From the NCBI RefSeq assembly GCF_000026105.1, contig NC_008027.1, positions 2,434,001 to 2,498,000 of the forward strand: DNA of 64,000 nucleotides. Reading direction: 5' to 3'. This document shows, piece after piece, positions 51,968-60,251 of this stretch (positions are counted from its first letter, which is position 1; every line of letters begins with the position of its first letter). The position numbers and the translations under genes are program-made. Source of the stretch: Pseudomonas entomophila L48 (GTDB lineage Bacteria > Pseudomonadota > Gammaproteobacteria > Pseudomonadales > Pseudomonadaceae). The notes beneath the pieces were generated by a model. The model was not told where the DNA came from. It saw only the letters and a list, made by a program, of their open reading frames with translations, and did not search any database.

Positions 51968-52744
51968 ATGGCCTGGTCCGCCACCCAGTATTCACGCTTC
52001 GAAGATGAACGTACTCGCGCCGTGCGCGACCTGCTCGCCGCGGTACCGCCGCGTCCGGTTCGCCATGCCACCGACCTGGGCTGCGGCCCGGGCAACTCCA
52101 CCGAAGTGCTGTTGCAGCGTCACCCCGATGCCCAGGTAACCGCGCTGGACAGCGACCCGGACATGATCGACAAGGCCCGGCAACGCCCGCGCCTGAGCGT
52201 GCCGAGGGTGCGCTGTGAAATTGCCGATATCGGCAGTTGGGTTGCCCAGGAGCCACAGGACCTGATCCTCGCCAATGCTTCGCTGCAGTGGCTGCCGGAG
52301 CATGGCAGCCTCTACCCGCACTTGGTGCGGCAGTTGAGCGAAGGAGCCAGCCTGGCCGTACAGACGCCCGACAACCTTGACGAACCTGCTCACCGCCAGC
52401 TGCGCGAGATTGCCAGCCGTGGGCCGTGGGCCGACAAGTTCGCCGACTTCAGCCTGCCGCCCCGGCATGGCGCGGCGTTCTATTACGATCTGCTCAGCCC
52501 GTTGTGCGCGCGGGTGGATGTGTGGCGCACCACTTACCACCACCCATTGATGGGGGGGGCGGAGGCGGTCGTCGAGTGGTTCAAGGGTTCGGCGTTGCGG
52601 CCGTACCTGGCCAGGCTGGATGAGCAGGAGCAGGCGGACTTCCTGCAGTTGTACCTGCAAGCCATGCAGCATGACTATCCGCCGGCCACCGATGGCAAGG
52701 TGTTGTTGCCGTTTCCGCGGTTATTCGTGGTGGCGACGCGCTAG
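51968..52744 (+). CDS. tam: Trans-aconitate 2-methyltransferase
   Basis: The protein has 258 residues from the ATG at 51968, with GAAGGAG upstream. The class I methyltransferase motif I is ATDLGCGPGNSTEVLLQRHP, followed by the acidic VTALDSDPDMIDKAR and ILANASLQWLPEHG, a block nearly diagnostic of Tam. The C-terminal half has SLPPRHGAAFYYDLLSPL and WRTTYHHPLMGGAEAVVEWF. Tam methylates trans-aconitate, a spontaneous isomer of cis-aconitate that would inhibit aconitase. It overlaps the convergent DUF2784 gene by 24 bases. Confidence 0.92.
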   Translation: MAWSATQYSRFEDERTRAVRDLLAAVPPRPVRHATDLGCGPGNSTEVLLQRHPDAQVTALDSDPDMIDKARQRPRLSVPRVRCEIADIGSWVAQEPQDLILANASLQWLPEHGSLYPHLVRQLSEGASLAVQTPDNLDEPAHRQLREIASRGPWADKFADFSLPPRHGAAFYYDLLSPLCARVDVWRTTYHHPLMGGAEAVVEWFKGSALRPYLARLDEQEQADFLQLYLQAMQHDYPPATDGKVLLPFPRLFVVATR

Positions 52745-53095
52745 GCGCCAGAGCACATAACCGTAGATGCCGATGTTGAGTAGCAGGACGAAGGTGCCGA
52801 GCCATAGCTGGATCTGTGGCGTGAGCCCGGTTGGGTAGATCACTGGCCAGATGTAGTGTTCGACGAATCCCCCGGGGTAACCGCTGTCGCCGGCAGCGGC
52901 GCGCAGGCGGTTCTCCCAGGCGGTGAGCGGGCACTCAAGATGCAGGCCCTCCACCGCCAGGCCCCAGGCGAGGGCGGGCAGGTGGATGAACAGGGCACGG
53001 CGGTGCTTGAGCGCCAGCAGGCCGCCGAACAGGACCAGCAGGATGAAGGACAGGTGGAACAGGACCAGGGTGTCGGCGGCTAGGCGGTAGAGCAT
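52721..53095 (-). CDS. DUF2784 family membrane protein
   Basis: The protein has 124 residues with about four transmembrane helices. The start is at 53095 (MLYRLAADTLVLFHLSFILL); a longer frame to 53278 runs into the repeat region and is rejected. DUF2784 signatures include LVLFGGLLALKHRRALFIHL, HLECPLTAWENRLRAAAG and GYPGGFVEHYIWPVIYP. The family has no known function. It is convergent with tam and overlaps it by 24 bases. Confidence 0.85.
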   Translation of the reverse strand: MLYRLAADTLVLFHLSFILLVLFGGLLALKHRRALFIHLPALAWGLAVEGLHLECPLTAWENRLRAAAGDSGYPGGFVEHYIWPVIYPTGLTPQIQLWLGTFVLLLNIGIYGYVLWRLARRHHE

Positions 53096-53170
53096 AGGAG
53101 GGGCCTTGAGGCAATCGGGTATGTTTGGGGTGGATTGTGTTTGAGATTCTGAGTCGTTAGTTGGTTTTTG

Positions 53171-53320
53171 TGTTTGTGGGCATATCCATTTGCTAGGTAG
53201 ACGCAGAGTCACCTTTCCGCCCTTACGGCGGCCTACTTTGGTCTTGGCCAAAGTAGGCAAAGCCGCTCGCTCCATCATACGGCCCCTACGCTACGCTTCG
53301 GGGTCCCTTCGCTCCGGCGC
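53171..53320. repeat. Left arm of a large imperfect inverted repeat
   Basis: TTTGTGGGCATATCCATTTG, then CACCTTTCCGCCCTTACGGC and GGCCTACTTTGGTCTTGGCC, the palindrome CCTACTTTGG-CCAAAGTAGG. It is repeated inverted at 53925-54068. Between the arms lie GC-rich sequence, a REP pair and the heptamer array. No genes. Confidence 0.75.
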
Positions 53321-53506
53321 CTTCCGGGCCCGCGCGGCCTACGACTTGCTGCGCAAGTCTACATCTCGCGCCTTCGGCTACGCCGAAGGGTGCTGCGCAC
53401 CTGGCCCTCCAGACGCCTGCGCTCAGCCTCCTGAAGTCGCGAAGTTACGGGTGGCGCCTAGGCAGGCGCAGCTGTCGCTAGTCGGTTATTCGTGGCCTTG
53501 AGTACG

Positions 53507-53582
53507 CATTCGCCGGCAAAGCCGGCTCCTACAGGAGAGTGCACGCCGCACCACTGTAGGAGCCGGCTTTGCCGGCGAACCA
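53507..53582. repeat. Inverted REP pair
   Basis: TTCGCCGGCAAAGCCGGCTC at 53511 and GTAGGAGCCGGCTTTGCCGG at 53555 are reverse complements, facing each other inside the gene-free kilobase. Confidence 0.75.
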
Positions 53583-53626
53583 ATGGCACAAACACCCCAT
53601 TCATTGCAGCATTACGTAGCTATCAA

Positions 53627-53740
53627 GCTCTTTGCTCTTTGCTCTTTGCTCTTTGCTCTTTGCTCTTTGCTCTTTGCTCTTTGCTCTTTGCTCTTTGCTC
53701 TTTGCTCTTTGCTCTTTGCTCTTTGCTCTTTGCTCTTTGC
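53627..53740. repeat. Heptamer microsatellite, about 16 copies of GCTCTTT
   Basis: The unit GCTCTTT is repeated without error for 114 bases (16.3 copies). On the other strand the unit reads AAAGAGC. No real reading frame uses it; the six-frame products are repeats of one septapeptide (CSLLFAL). Such arrays vary in length by slippage. Confidence 0.95.
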
Positions 53741-53924
53741 TTCTGCGAGCGCGCAGCGCCTCGCCCGGCTTTTGATCTTGGTGCGCGATAGTCCAGGCGC
53801 CGCCAAATGCGACTTCAGGAGGCCGAGCGGAGTTCTTGCGTAGTGGGGCGACGGCCATGGATGGCCGTCGAGCGCTGCGCCCCAGGATGGGGCGTTCAGC
53901 GCGGTACCCACGGGAGCAAGAACG

Positions 53925-54068
53925 GAGCGAGGGGACCCCGGAGCGAAGCGCAGGGGCCGTATGATGGAGCAGGCGGCTTTGCCTACTTTGGCCAAGACCA
54001 AAGTAGGCCGCCGTAAGGGCGGAAAGGTGAATCAGCGTCTCCATCGCCAATGGATATGCTCACAAACC
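53925..54068. repeat. Right arm of the inverted repeat
   Basis: GGGCCGTATGATGGAGCAGG, then TACTTTGGCCAAGACCAAAG and GCCGCCGTAAGGGCGGAAAG to the GGATATGCTCAC end, the inverted and imperfect copy of 53171-53320. The region up to the LysR gene is otherwise empty except for the GAAGCC array. Confidence 0.75.
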
Positions 54069-54090
54069 TCCAAACCCACACTCTGAAAGC

Positions 54091-54132
54091 CGAAGCCGAA
54101 GCCGAAGCCGAAGCCGAAGCCGAAGCCGAAGC
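54091..54132. repeat. Hexamer array, seven perfect copies of CGAAGC
   Basis: CGAAGC is repeated seven times and then degenerates (CAAAGC, CAAAAT) up to the LysR stop codon at 54144. It lies in the 3' untranslated region of that gene and does not shift its frame, since 6 is a multiple of 3 and it is outside the coding frame. Confidence 0.9.
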
Positions 54133-54143
54133 CAAAGCCAAAA

Positions 54144-55013
54144 TCAAAGCCCCTCCCGCACCATCTCCAGAAACGTAGCCACCACCCGCCGCGTCCGCTG
54201 CTCGCTCAGGCACACCAGCGTCTCGGTCAGATGCCGCTGGCAATCGACAATCGGCAAGGCACAGACCCGGGCATCGGCCCCGAACTCCGCCGCCGACACC
54301 ACCCCCACGCCAATCCCCACCACCACAGCCTCGCGTGCCGCCTCCCGGCCTTCCACCTGGATCGCCGGGCGAATGCGCAACCCGGCCCGCTGCATTTCCT
54401 CTTCCAGCGTCTGGCGCGTCACCGACCCCGGCTCGCGCAGCACCAGCGGCGTGTCGTCCAGGTCCGCCAGGCTGATCTCGCCACGGCTGGCCCACGGATG
54501 CTGATGCGAAACGAACGCCACCATCGGGTCCCGACGCATCGGCACGCAATACAGGCGCTCGTCATCGACATCACGCCCGAGCAGGGCAAGGTCGGCCTGG
54601 TAGCTGAACAGCCGGGCCAGCGACTCGTCGGTGTTGCCGGTCTCGATCTTCACCTGGATGCCCGGGTAGCGCTGGCAGAACCGCGCGATCTGCGGCAGCA
54701 CGTGCACAGGGGCATCCACCGCCAGCACCAGGCTGCCGGTGTGCAGCGCACGGGAGTCCTGCAGCAGTTCGACGGCCTCCGCCTCGCAGGCGAACAGGCG
54801 CTGGGTCACCCCCAGCAGGCGCTCGCCCAGGTCGGTCAGTTGCACCGAGCGCTTGTTGCGATGGAACAGCAGCACCCCGAAGCGCTCCTCCAGCTTGCGC
54901 ACCTGGTCGGACACCGCCGGCTGGGTGAGGAACAGCCGCTCGGCCGCGCGGGTGAAGCTGCCCTGTTCGGCGACGGCGTGAAAGGCCTTGAGTTGAGCAT
55001 GGGAGACCGACAT
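54144..55013 (-). CDS. LysR family transcriptional regulator
   Basis: The protein has 289 residues. The N-terminal winged helix shows FHAVAEQGSFTRAAERLFLT, QPAVSDQVRKLEERFGVLLF and HRNKRSVQLTDLGERLL. The effector part has LVLAVDAPVHVLPQIARFCQ, VKIETGNTDESLARLFSYQA, LALLGRDVDDERLY and VREPGSVTRQTLEEEMQ-like blocks of the CysB/PhnR-type branch. It is divergent from an OPA-family transporter and an FAD oxidoreductase gene across a 264-base gap, and probably controls them. Confidence 0.9.
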   Translation of the reverse strand: MSVSHAQLKAFHAVAEQGSFTRAAERLFLTQPAVSDQVRKLEERFGVLLFHRNKRSVQLTDLGERLLGVTQRLFACEAEAVELLQDSRALHTGSLVLAVDAPVHVLPQIARFCQRYPGIQVKIETGNTDESLARLFSYQADLALLGRDVDDERLYCVPMRRDPMVAFVSHQHPWASRGEISLADLDDTPLVLREPGSVTRQTLEEEMQRAGLRIRPAIQVEGREAAREAVVVGIGVGVVSAAEFGADARVCALPIVDCQRHLTETLVCLSEQRTRRVVATFLEMVREGL

Positions 55014-55277
55014 CGAGCACTCCTGTTACAAGCTGGGCTTATGAGTGAAATACGATAAATCGATTTTATTTATCAATCTGCACCTGTTTCCATATCTTTC
55101 AACCCCGGACCCGCCGCCACAAGCGGCACTCAAGGGCCATGGCCTCGCCCTGGTCACGCCAGACCACCGAGCCATCTGACCAGGTGACGTCCCTCCGTCA
55201 CGCAGTGCGCAACACAACAACAAGACAGGCGTTTCTTCACATTCTGCCGGCACACTCAAGCAAGAGGTCAGATCCAC

Positions 55278-56594
55278 ATGAACCAATCCCTGGGCGCCAT
55301 CAAGCGGTGGCGCATGCAGATCTTCGCGATCACCTGGCTGGCCTACGCCGCCTTCTACTTCACCCGCAAGGCCTTCTCGGTCGCCAAGCTTGGCATCGCT
55401 GAAGACCCGACGTTCATGCTCGACAAGGCTGCCATGGCCAACCTCGATGCGATCTACCTGGCCGCCTATGCCGTGGGCCAGTTCACCTGGGGCATGCTCG
55501 CCGACCGTTTCGGGCCGCGGGTGGTGGTGCTGGGTGGCTTGTTGATCTCGGCCATCGCCGCGGTGGTGATGGGCAGCTACGCGACCTTCCCGATTTTCGC
55601 CACCTGCATGCTTGTGCAAGGCCTGGCGCAGTCCACCGGTTGGGCGGGGCTATGCAAGAACATCGGCAGTTTCTTCCCCGCTTCGCAGCGTGGGCGGGTG
55701 CTCGGGTTGTGGAGTTCGTGCTACGCCTTCGGTGGGCTGGTCGCTTCGCCGTTCGCCGGCTGGTGGGCCTACACCCTGGTCGGCACCTGGCATGCGGCGT
55801 TCTTCTCCAGCGCTGCGGTGGTGGCCGGCGTGGCGGTGCTGTTCTTCATCTTCCAACGCAACAAGCCTGAGGATGTCGGCTTGCCGGCAGTGGAGCCGGA
55901 GCCCCAGAGCATGGCCCCGGGCGCGAACCTGTGCAGCGTCTGGGCGCCACTGCGCGAGATCCTGCGCAACCGCACGGTGCTCACCCTGGGGCTGGCCTAC
56001 TTCATGCTCAAGCCCGCACGCTACGCCATCCTGCTCTGGGGGCCAGTAATCGTCTTCGAACAGATGCCCACGGTGGGCAAGGTGGGCGCGGCGATCATCC
56101 CCACCGCCTTCGAGCTGGCCGGGTTGCTCGGGCCGATCATCATCGGCCTGGCCTCGGACAAGCTGTTCGGCGCCCGGCGCATGCCGGCCTGCGTGATCAG
56201 CCTGGTGCTGCTGACCGTGACCCTGGCGGGCTTCATGGCGGCGATGCACAGCGGCAGCGTGGCGCTGGTGGTGGCCTTGCTGTTCGTCATGGGCCTGACC
56301 TTGTATGGCCCGGACTCGATGATCAGCGGCGCCGCGGCCATCGACTTCGGCACTGCCAAGGCCGGTGCCACGGCGGCCGGTTTCGTCAACGGCTGCGGCT
56401 CGGTGGGCGCGGTGCTCGGCGGCTTGCTGCCGGGCTACTTCGACAGCGTCACGGTGTTCATGATCTTCGCCGGCACCGCGCTGTTCTCCGCCCTGGTGCT
56501 GCTGCCGCACTGGAACAGCCGCCCGGCGACCGCCCCGCAGGCCAACGACGTGGCGCCCAACACCGGCATGGCGATCAAGCCACTGCGTACCTAG
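55278..56594 (+). CDS. MFS transporter of the organophosphate:phosphate antiporter (OPA/GlpT) type
   Basis: The protein has 438 residues with twelve predicted helices. The OPA signature is seen early as YFTRKAFSVAKLGIAED and in AYAVGQFTWGMLADRFGPRV with the helix 2-3 motif A, then GLAQSTGWAGLCKNIGSFF, the family hallmark following helix 4, and SSCYAFGGLVASPFAGWWAY. This family exchanges glycerol-3-phosphate, hexose-phosphate, phosphoglycerate or 2-aminoethylphosphonate-type compounds for phosphate. With the downstream FAD oxidoreductase (14 bases away) and divergent LysR gene, import and oxidation of an amino- or phosphonate compound is plausible. Confidence 0.88.
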   Translation: MNQSLGAIKRWRMQIFAITWLAYAAFYFTRKAFSVAKLGIAEDPTFMLDKAAMANLDAIYLAAYAVGQFTWGMLADRFGPRVVVLGGLLISAIAAVVMGSYATFPIFATCMLVQGLAQSTGWAGLCKNIGSFFPASQRGRVLGLWSSCYAFGGLVASPFAGWWAYTLVGTWHAAFFSSAAVVAGVAVLFFIFQRNKPEDVGLPAVEPEPQSMAPGANLCSVWAPLREILRNRTVLTLGLAYFMLKPARYAILLWGPVIVFEQMPTVGKVGAAIIPTAFELAGLLGPIIIGLASDKLFGARRMPACVISLVLLTVTLAGFMAAMHSGSVALVVALLFVMGLTLYGPDSMISGAAAIDFGTAKAGATAAGFVNGCGSVGAVLGGLLPGYFDSVTVFMIFAGTALFSALVLLPHWNSRPATAPQANDVAPNTGMAIKPLRT

Positions 56595-56608
56595 AGGAAA
56601 GCGAGTAG

Positions 56609-58000
56609 ATGAGACCCTTCTGGCTGCAACAGGCCCTGGACCAGGAAGACGAAGCGCTGTGCCCGCCATTGCAAGGCGACGCCCGCTGCGATGTATGCAT
56701 CGTCGGCGGTGGCTACACCGGGCTGTGGACGGCCCTGATGCTCAAGGAGCAGGTGCCGCAGCTCGACGTGCTGCTGGTCGAGGCGGACATCTGCGGCGCC
56801 GGGGCCAGTGGTCGCAATGGTGGCTGTGCGTTGTCCTGGTCGGCCAAGTACTTCACCCTCGAGCGCCTGTTCGGGGTGGCGGAGGCGATCCGCCTGGTGC
56901 GGGAGTCGGAGCGCAGCATCGAAGCCATCGGCGCGTTCTGCCAGGCCAATGGCATCCACTGCGACTACCGCATGGACGGCACCTTGTACACGGCCACCAA
57001 CCAGGCCCAGGTCGGCGGAACCGATGCGGTGATCGCCGCGCTGGAGCAGAAGAGGATCAACTCGTTCCGGCGCTTGCCGCTGGAGCAGGTGCAGCGGGTG
57101 GCCGGTTCCAGCCGCCATCTCGAGGGCTGGTATTCACCGGCCGCGGCCACGGTGCAACCCGGGCGGCTGGTGCGTGGCCTGCGTCGAGTCGCCTTGCAGC
57201 GCGGCGTGCGCATTCATGAAGGCACGGCGATGACCGGGCTGGAGCATGGCGCGCCGGTGCAGGTGCGCACCCGGGGCGGAACCATTCGCGCCGACCGCGT
57301 GGTGCTGGGCCTCAATGCCTGGATGGCGCGGGCCTTCCCGCAGTTCGAGCGCAGCGTGGCGATCGTCTCCAGCGACATGGTGATCACCGAGCCGTGCCCG
57401 GAGCTGCTGCGCCAGATCGGCCTGGACAGCGGGGTCAGCGTGCTCGATTCGCGGATCTTCGTGCACTACTACCACAACACCTCCGATGGCCGGCTGATGT
57501 TGGGCAAGGGCGGCAACACCTTCGCCTATGGCGGGCGCATGCTGCCGGTGTTCGACCAGCCCTCGCCGTACCAGCCATTGCTGCGCGAGCGCCTGACAGA
57601 CTTCTTCCCGGCGTTGGCCGACGTGCCCCTGGCGGCTAGCTGGAACGGCCCTTCGGATCGCTCGGTGACCGGCCTGCCGTTCTTCGGCCGGCTCGATGGG
57701 CAGGGCAACGTGTTCTATGGCTTCGGTTACTCCGGCAGCGGTGTCGGGCCGTGCCACATGGGCGGGCAGATCCTCGCGTCATTGGCACTGGGCCTGGACA
57801 ATGACTGGACCCGCTCACCGCTGGTCAAGGGGCCGCTGGGGCAGTTCCCGCCGGAACCGATCCGCTACCTGGGGTCGTTGATGGTGCGCAACGCCATCCG
57901 GCGCAAGGAGCGGGCCGAAGACCACGGTGTGCGACCGCGCCGCCTGGACGTGCGGCTGGCGCGGTTCGCGGCGGCGGCGGGGAAGGCGGACAAGGGCTGA
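56609..58000 (+). CDS. FAD-dependent oxidoreductase of the DAO (glycine/D-amino-acid oxidase-like) family
   Basis: The protein has 463 residues. The FAD-binding dinucleotide fold is CDVCIVGGGYTGLWTALMLK with the acidic LLVEADICGAGASGRNGGC. Central blocks are RMDGTLYTATNQAQVGGTDA, GWYSPAAATVQPGRLVRGL and DRVVLGLNAWMARAFPQFER; near the end SWNGPSDRSVTGLPFFGRL and FYGFGYSGSGVGPCHMGGQI (G-x-G-G loop). This is the DadA/PuuB/GbcA-like DAO family. It is 14 bases after the OPA transporter and ends near the convergent kinase gene. A substrate such as an N-methyl- or aminoalkyl-phosphonate is possible, but unproven. Confidence 0.88.
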   Translation: MRPFWLQQALDQEDEALCPPLQGDARCDVCIVGGGYTGLWTALMLKEQVPQLDVLLVEADICGAGASGRNGGCALSWSAKYFTLERLFGVAEAIRLVRESERSIEAIGAFCQANGIHCDYRMDGTLYTATNQAQVGGTDAVIAALEQKRINSFRRLPLEQVQRVAGSSRHLEGWYSPAAATVQPGRLVRGLRRVALQRGVRIHEGTAMTGLEHGAPVQVRTRGGTIRADRVVLGLNAWMARAFPQFERSVAIVSSDMVITEPCPELLRQIGLDSGVSVLDSRIFVHYYHNTSDGRLMLGKGGNTFAYGGRMLPVFDQPSPYQPLLRERLTDFFPALADVPLAASWNGPSDRSVTGLPFFGRLDGQGNVFYGFGYSGSGVGPCHMGGQILASLALGLDNDWTRSPLVKGPLGQFPPEPIRYLGSLMVRNAIRRKERAEDHGVRPRRLDVRLARFAAAAGKADKG

Positions 58001-58008
58001 GCAGCGCT

Positions 58009-59295
58009 TCAGCGCAGCTCGATCTGCGCGCACAGCCCGCCCTCCAGGCGATTGCTCAGGGTCAGGTTGCCGCCCATGGACTGGGTCAGTTGCTGGGCGA
58101 TCGCCAGCCCCAGCCCGGTGCCGCCGGTGCTGCGGTTGCGCGAGGCTTCGACGCGGTAGAACGGCTTGAGCACTTCGTCCAGCTCGTCAGCCGGGATGCC
58201 CGGGCCGTCATCGAGCACGCGGATCTGCGTCACCCCTTGTTCGTGGCGTACTTCCAGGTGTGCGGCACCCGCGAACTTCAAGGCGTTGTCCACCAGGTTC
58301 ACCAGTACCCGGCGCAGGGCATGGGGGCGGGTTTCCAGGGTGGCCTGGGCGCTGCCCTGGCGGTCCACCTTGGCGCCGCTGTCCTGGTAGTCGAAGACCA
58401 GGCTGTCGAGGAAGGCGTCGAGGTTGACCCGGCAGGGCGCCTCGGTGCTGCTGTCCATGCTGCGGGCATAGGCCACGCCCTCGCGCACCAGGTGCTCCAT
58501 GGCGTCGAGGTCGTGCGACAGTTTTTCCTTCTCCAACCCATCGTCCATCTGCTCCACCCGTAGCTTCATGCGGGTGATCGGGGTCTGCAGGTCGTGGGAG
58601 ATGGCGGCCAGCAGTTGCATGCGCTCCTTGAGGTAGGCGGCGATGCGCGCCTGCAGGGCATTGAAGGCTACTGCGGCGTAGCGCACTTCACGCGGGCCGC
58701 TCTCGTCGAGCAGCGGCCCGGGGCTGTTCGGGTCGAGGTTGTCGACGGCCTGCACCAAGCGGGTCAGCGGCCCGATGGCCAGACGTACCGCAAGCCAGGT
58801 ACACAGCAGCAACACCAGCAACTGGATCAGCAGCACCACCGGCAGCCAGGTGGCCACCGGAACCGGGGCAGGGGTGACATCGATGGTCAACGGTGCGCCA
58901 TCGGCCAGGCGCAGGTGGGCCTGGAAGTGCGCGTTGGGGCCGGGAATTTCCTGGAACGTCAGGCGGTACTGGCCGCCGATGGCCTTGACGATCGACTCGG
59001 CGGCCATGGGTGGGTCGGCGCTGGGCATGGCCTGGCCCGGCAAGCCGCCATCGAGGCGGTAGCGGTAGGTACGCCGCTCCAGCCGCGTGAGCCAGGCCGG
59101 GCGCTCCGCGGCGGGCAGGCGGTCGAGAATGGCCACCGAGGTGGCGACGTCCATTTCCAGGTTGCTGAGCATCATCGAGCGGCTGCTGACGTAGCGCTCG
59201 TAGGCTTGCAGGCTGAACGACAGGCCGTAGGCCAGCACCAGGCCGGTGAAGAAGATCAGGGCCAGGCGCGAGGCCAGGGTACGTGGCCATTTCAT
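58009..59295 (-). CDS. Two-component sensor histidine kinase
   Basis: The protein has 428 residues. Two membrane helices flank a periplasmic loop of about 130 residues (helix 1 near 10-30: LALIFFTGLVLAYGLSFSLQ; helix 2 near 148-170: LLIQLLVLLLCTWLAVRLAI). HAMP follows (GPLTRLVQAVDNL). The H box is LAAISHDLQTPITRMKLRV with the phosphorylated His; the N box is LVNLVDNALKFAGA; G1 is VLDDGPGIPADELDEVLKPF and G2 STGGTGLGLAIAQQLTQSM. It is transcribed after, and overlaps by four bases (ATGA), the response-regulator gene. The signal is unknown. Confidence 0.95.
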   Translation of the reverse strand: MKWPRTLASRLALIFFTGLVLAYGLSFSLQAYERYVSSRSMMLSNLEMDVATSVAILDRLPAAERPAWLTRLERRTYRYRLDGGLPGQAMPSADPPMAAESIVKAIGGQYRLTFQEIPGPNAHFQAHLRLADGAPLTIDVTPAPVPVATWLPVVLLIQLLVLLLCTWLAVRLAIGPLTRLVQAVDNLDPNSPGPLLDESGPREVRYAAVAFNALQARIAAYLKERMQLLAAISHDLQTPITRMKLRVEQMDDGLEKEKLSHDLDAMEHLVREGVAYARSMDSSTEAPCRVNLDAFLDSLVFDYQDSGAKVDRQGSAQATLETRPHALRRVLVNLVDNALKFAGAAHLEVRHEQGVTQIRVLDDGPGIPADELDEVLKPFYRVEASRNRSTGGTGLGLAIAQQLTQSMGGNLTLSNRLEGGLCAQIELR

Positions 59296-60032
59296 ACAGG
59301 CGACCCCAGCAGTTGCACCGCCAGGGAGAACACATAGCCCTCGCTGCGCACGGTCTTGATGCAGGTGGGTTCGCGGGCGTCATCACCCAGGCGCTGGCGC
59401 AGGCGGCTGACCAGCAGGTCGATGGAGCGGTCGAAGATGTCCGCCTCGCGGCCCTGGGTGAGGTTGAGCAGTTGTTCGCGGCTGAGCACCCGCTGCGGGT
59501 GGTCGAGGAACACCCGCAGCAGGCGGTACTCGGCGCCCGACAAGGCGACCAGGGTACCTTCGCTGTCGAGCAGGTGGCGCGCGGTGGTGTCCAGGCGCCA
59601 GGGGCCGAAGGCGATCAGCTGGCTGCTTTCGCTGATGGTGAGGTTGGGCGGCAGCATGCGGGTGCGGCGCAGCACGGCGTTGATCCGCGCCAGCAGTTCG
59701 CGGGCGGAGAAGGGCTTGGTGAGGTAGTCGTCGGCGCCCATTTCCAGGCCGATGATGCGGTCGGTCTCGTCATTGCGCGCGGTGAGCATCAGCACCGGCG
59801 TGTTGCGGTGCTTGCCGGCGCGCAGTTCGCGGCACAACAACAGGCCATCGTCGCCCGGCATCATGATGTCGAGGACGATCAGGTCGACCGTGTTGTTCTC
59901 CAGGAAGGCGCGCATCTGCCGGCCATCGGCGACGATGCTGGTGCGCAGGCCGTTCTTCTTCAGGTAGTTGCCGACCAGTTCGCGGATCTCGCGGTCGTCG
60001 TCGACGACCAGAATGTGATCGACGTGTTCCAT
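59292..60032 (-). CDS. OmpR-family response regulator
   Basis: The protein has 246 residues. The receiver domain has the acidic pair and phosphoacceptor at Asp11/12 and Asp55 in LIVLDIMMPGDDG, with the T-A switch in MLTARND and K in YLTKPFSAREL. The C-terminal winged-helix domain is LVALSGAEYRLLRVFLDHPQ and RSIDLLVSRLRQRLGDD with CIKTVRSEGYVF. It is first in the operon with its kinase. In the promoter region are three TGTAT boxes and a TGTATC/GATACA dyad, a plausible auto-regulatory site (60103-60137), and a DUF2790 gene faces away on the other side. Confidence 0.95.
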   Translation of the reverse strand: MEHVDHILVVDDDREIRELVGNYLKKNGLRTSIVADGRQMRAFLENNTVDLIVLDIMMPGDDGLLLCRELRAGKHRNTPVLMLTARNDETDRIIGLEMGADDYLTKPFSARELLARINAVLRRTRMLPPNLTISESSQLIAFGPWRLDTTARHLLDSEGTLVALSGAEYRLLRVFLDHPQRVLSREQLLNLTQGREADIFDRSIDLLVSRLRQRLGDDAREPTCIKTVRSEGYVFSLAVQLLGSPV

Positions 60033-60102
60033 CGGGCGGTGTCCTTGTACGTTGGGAGTGGGCGCAGTCTACCGAGGTGATTGCGGCTTGCCTGCCCCGG
60101 TT

Positions 60103-60137
60103 TGTATTGCAGTGTATCTGTTGTATCCGCTGATACA
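60103..60137. promoter_or_regulatory. TGTAT repeats and dyad, response-regulator operator candidate
   Basis: TGTAT at 60103, 60113 and 60122, the last part of TGTATC-CGCT-GATACA (60122-60137), a perfect inverted repeat. The 9-10-base spacing of the direct repeats is one DNA turn, as for OmpR-type dimers. It lies between the divergent RR and DUF2790 genes. Confidence 0.5.
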
Positions 60138-60251
60138 GGAGGAGGCACGGCAGCCCCTGGGCCGACACAAGCGCGATACCTGGCGGGCATCAAATGGCGC
60201 TACCGGGAAGCACAAGCCTTCCCCTCTTGAAGCCGCACAAGGAGACACACC

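Noticed and set aside
53627..53740. CRISPR array
   Set aside because: The repeats are seven bases with no spacers and no cas genes are present; it is a microsatellite.
53583..53843. Repeat-peptide frames (CSLLFAL repeats) over the heptamer array
   Set aside because: A 7-base repeat yields the same peptide in all three frames on each strand; there is no start context and no neighbour, so it is not treated as a gene.
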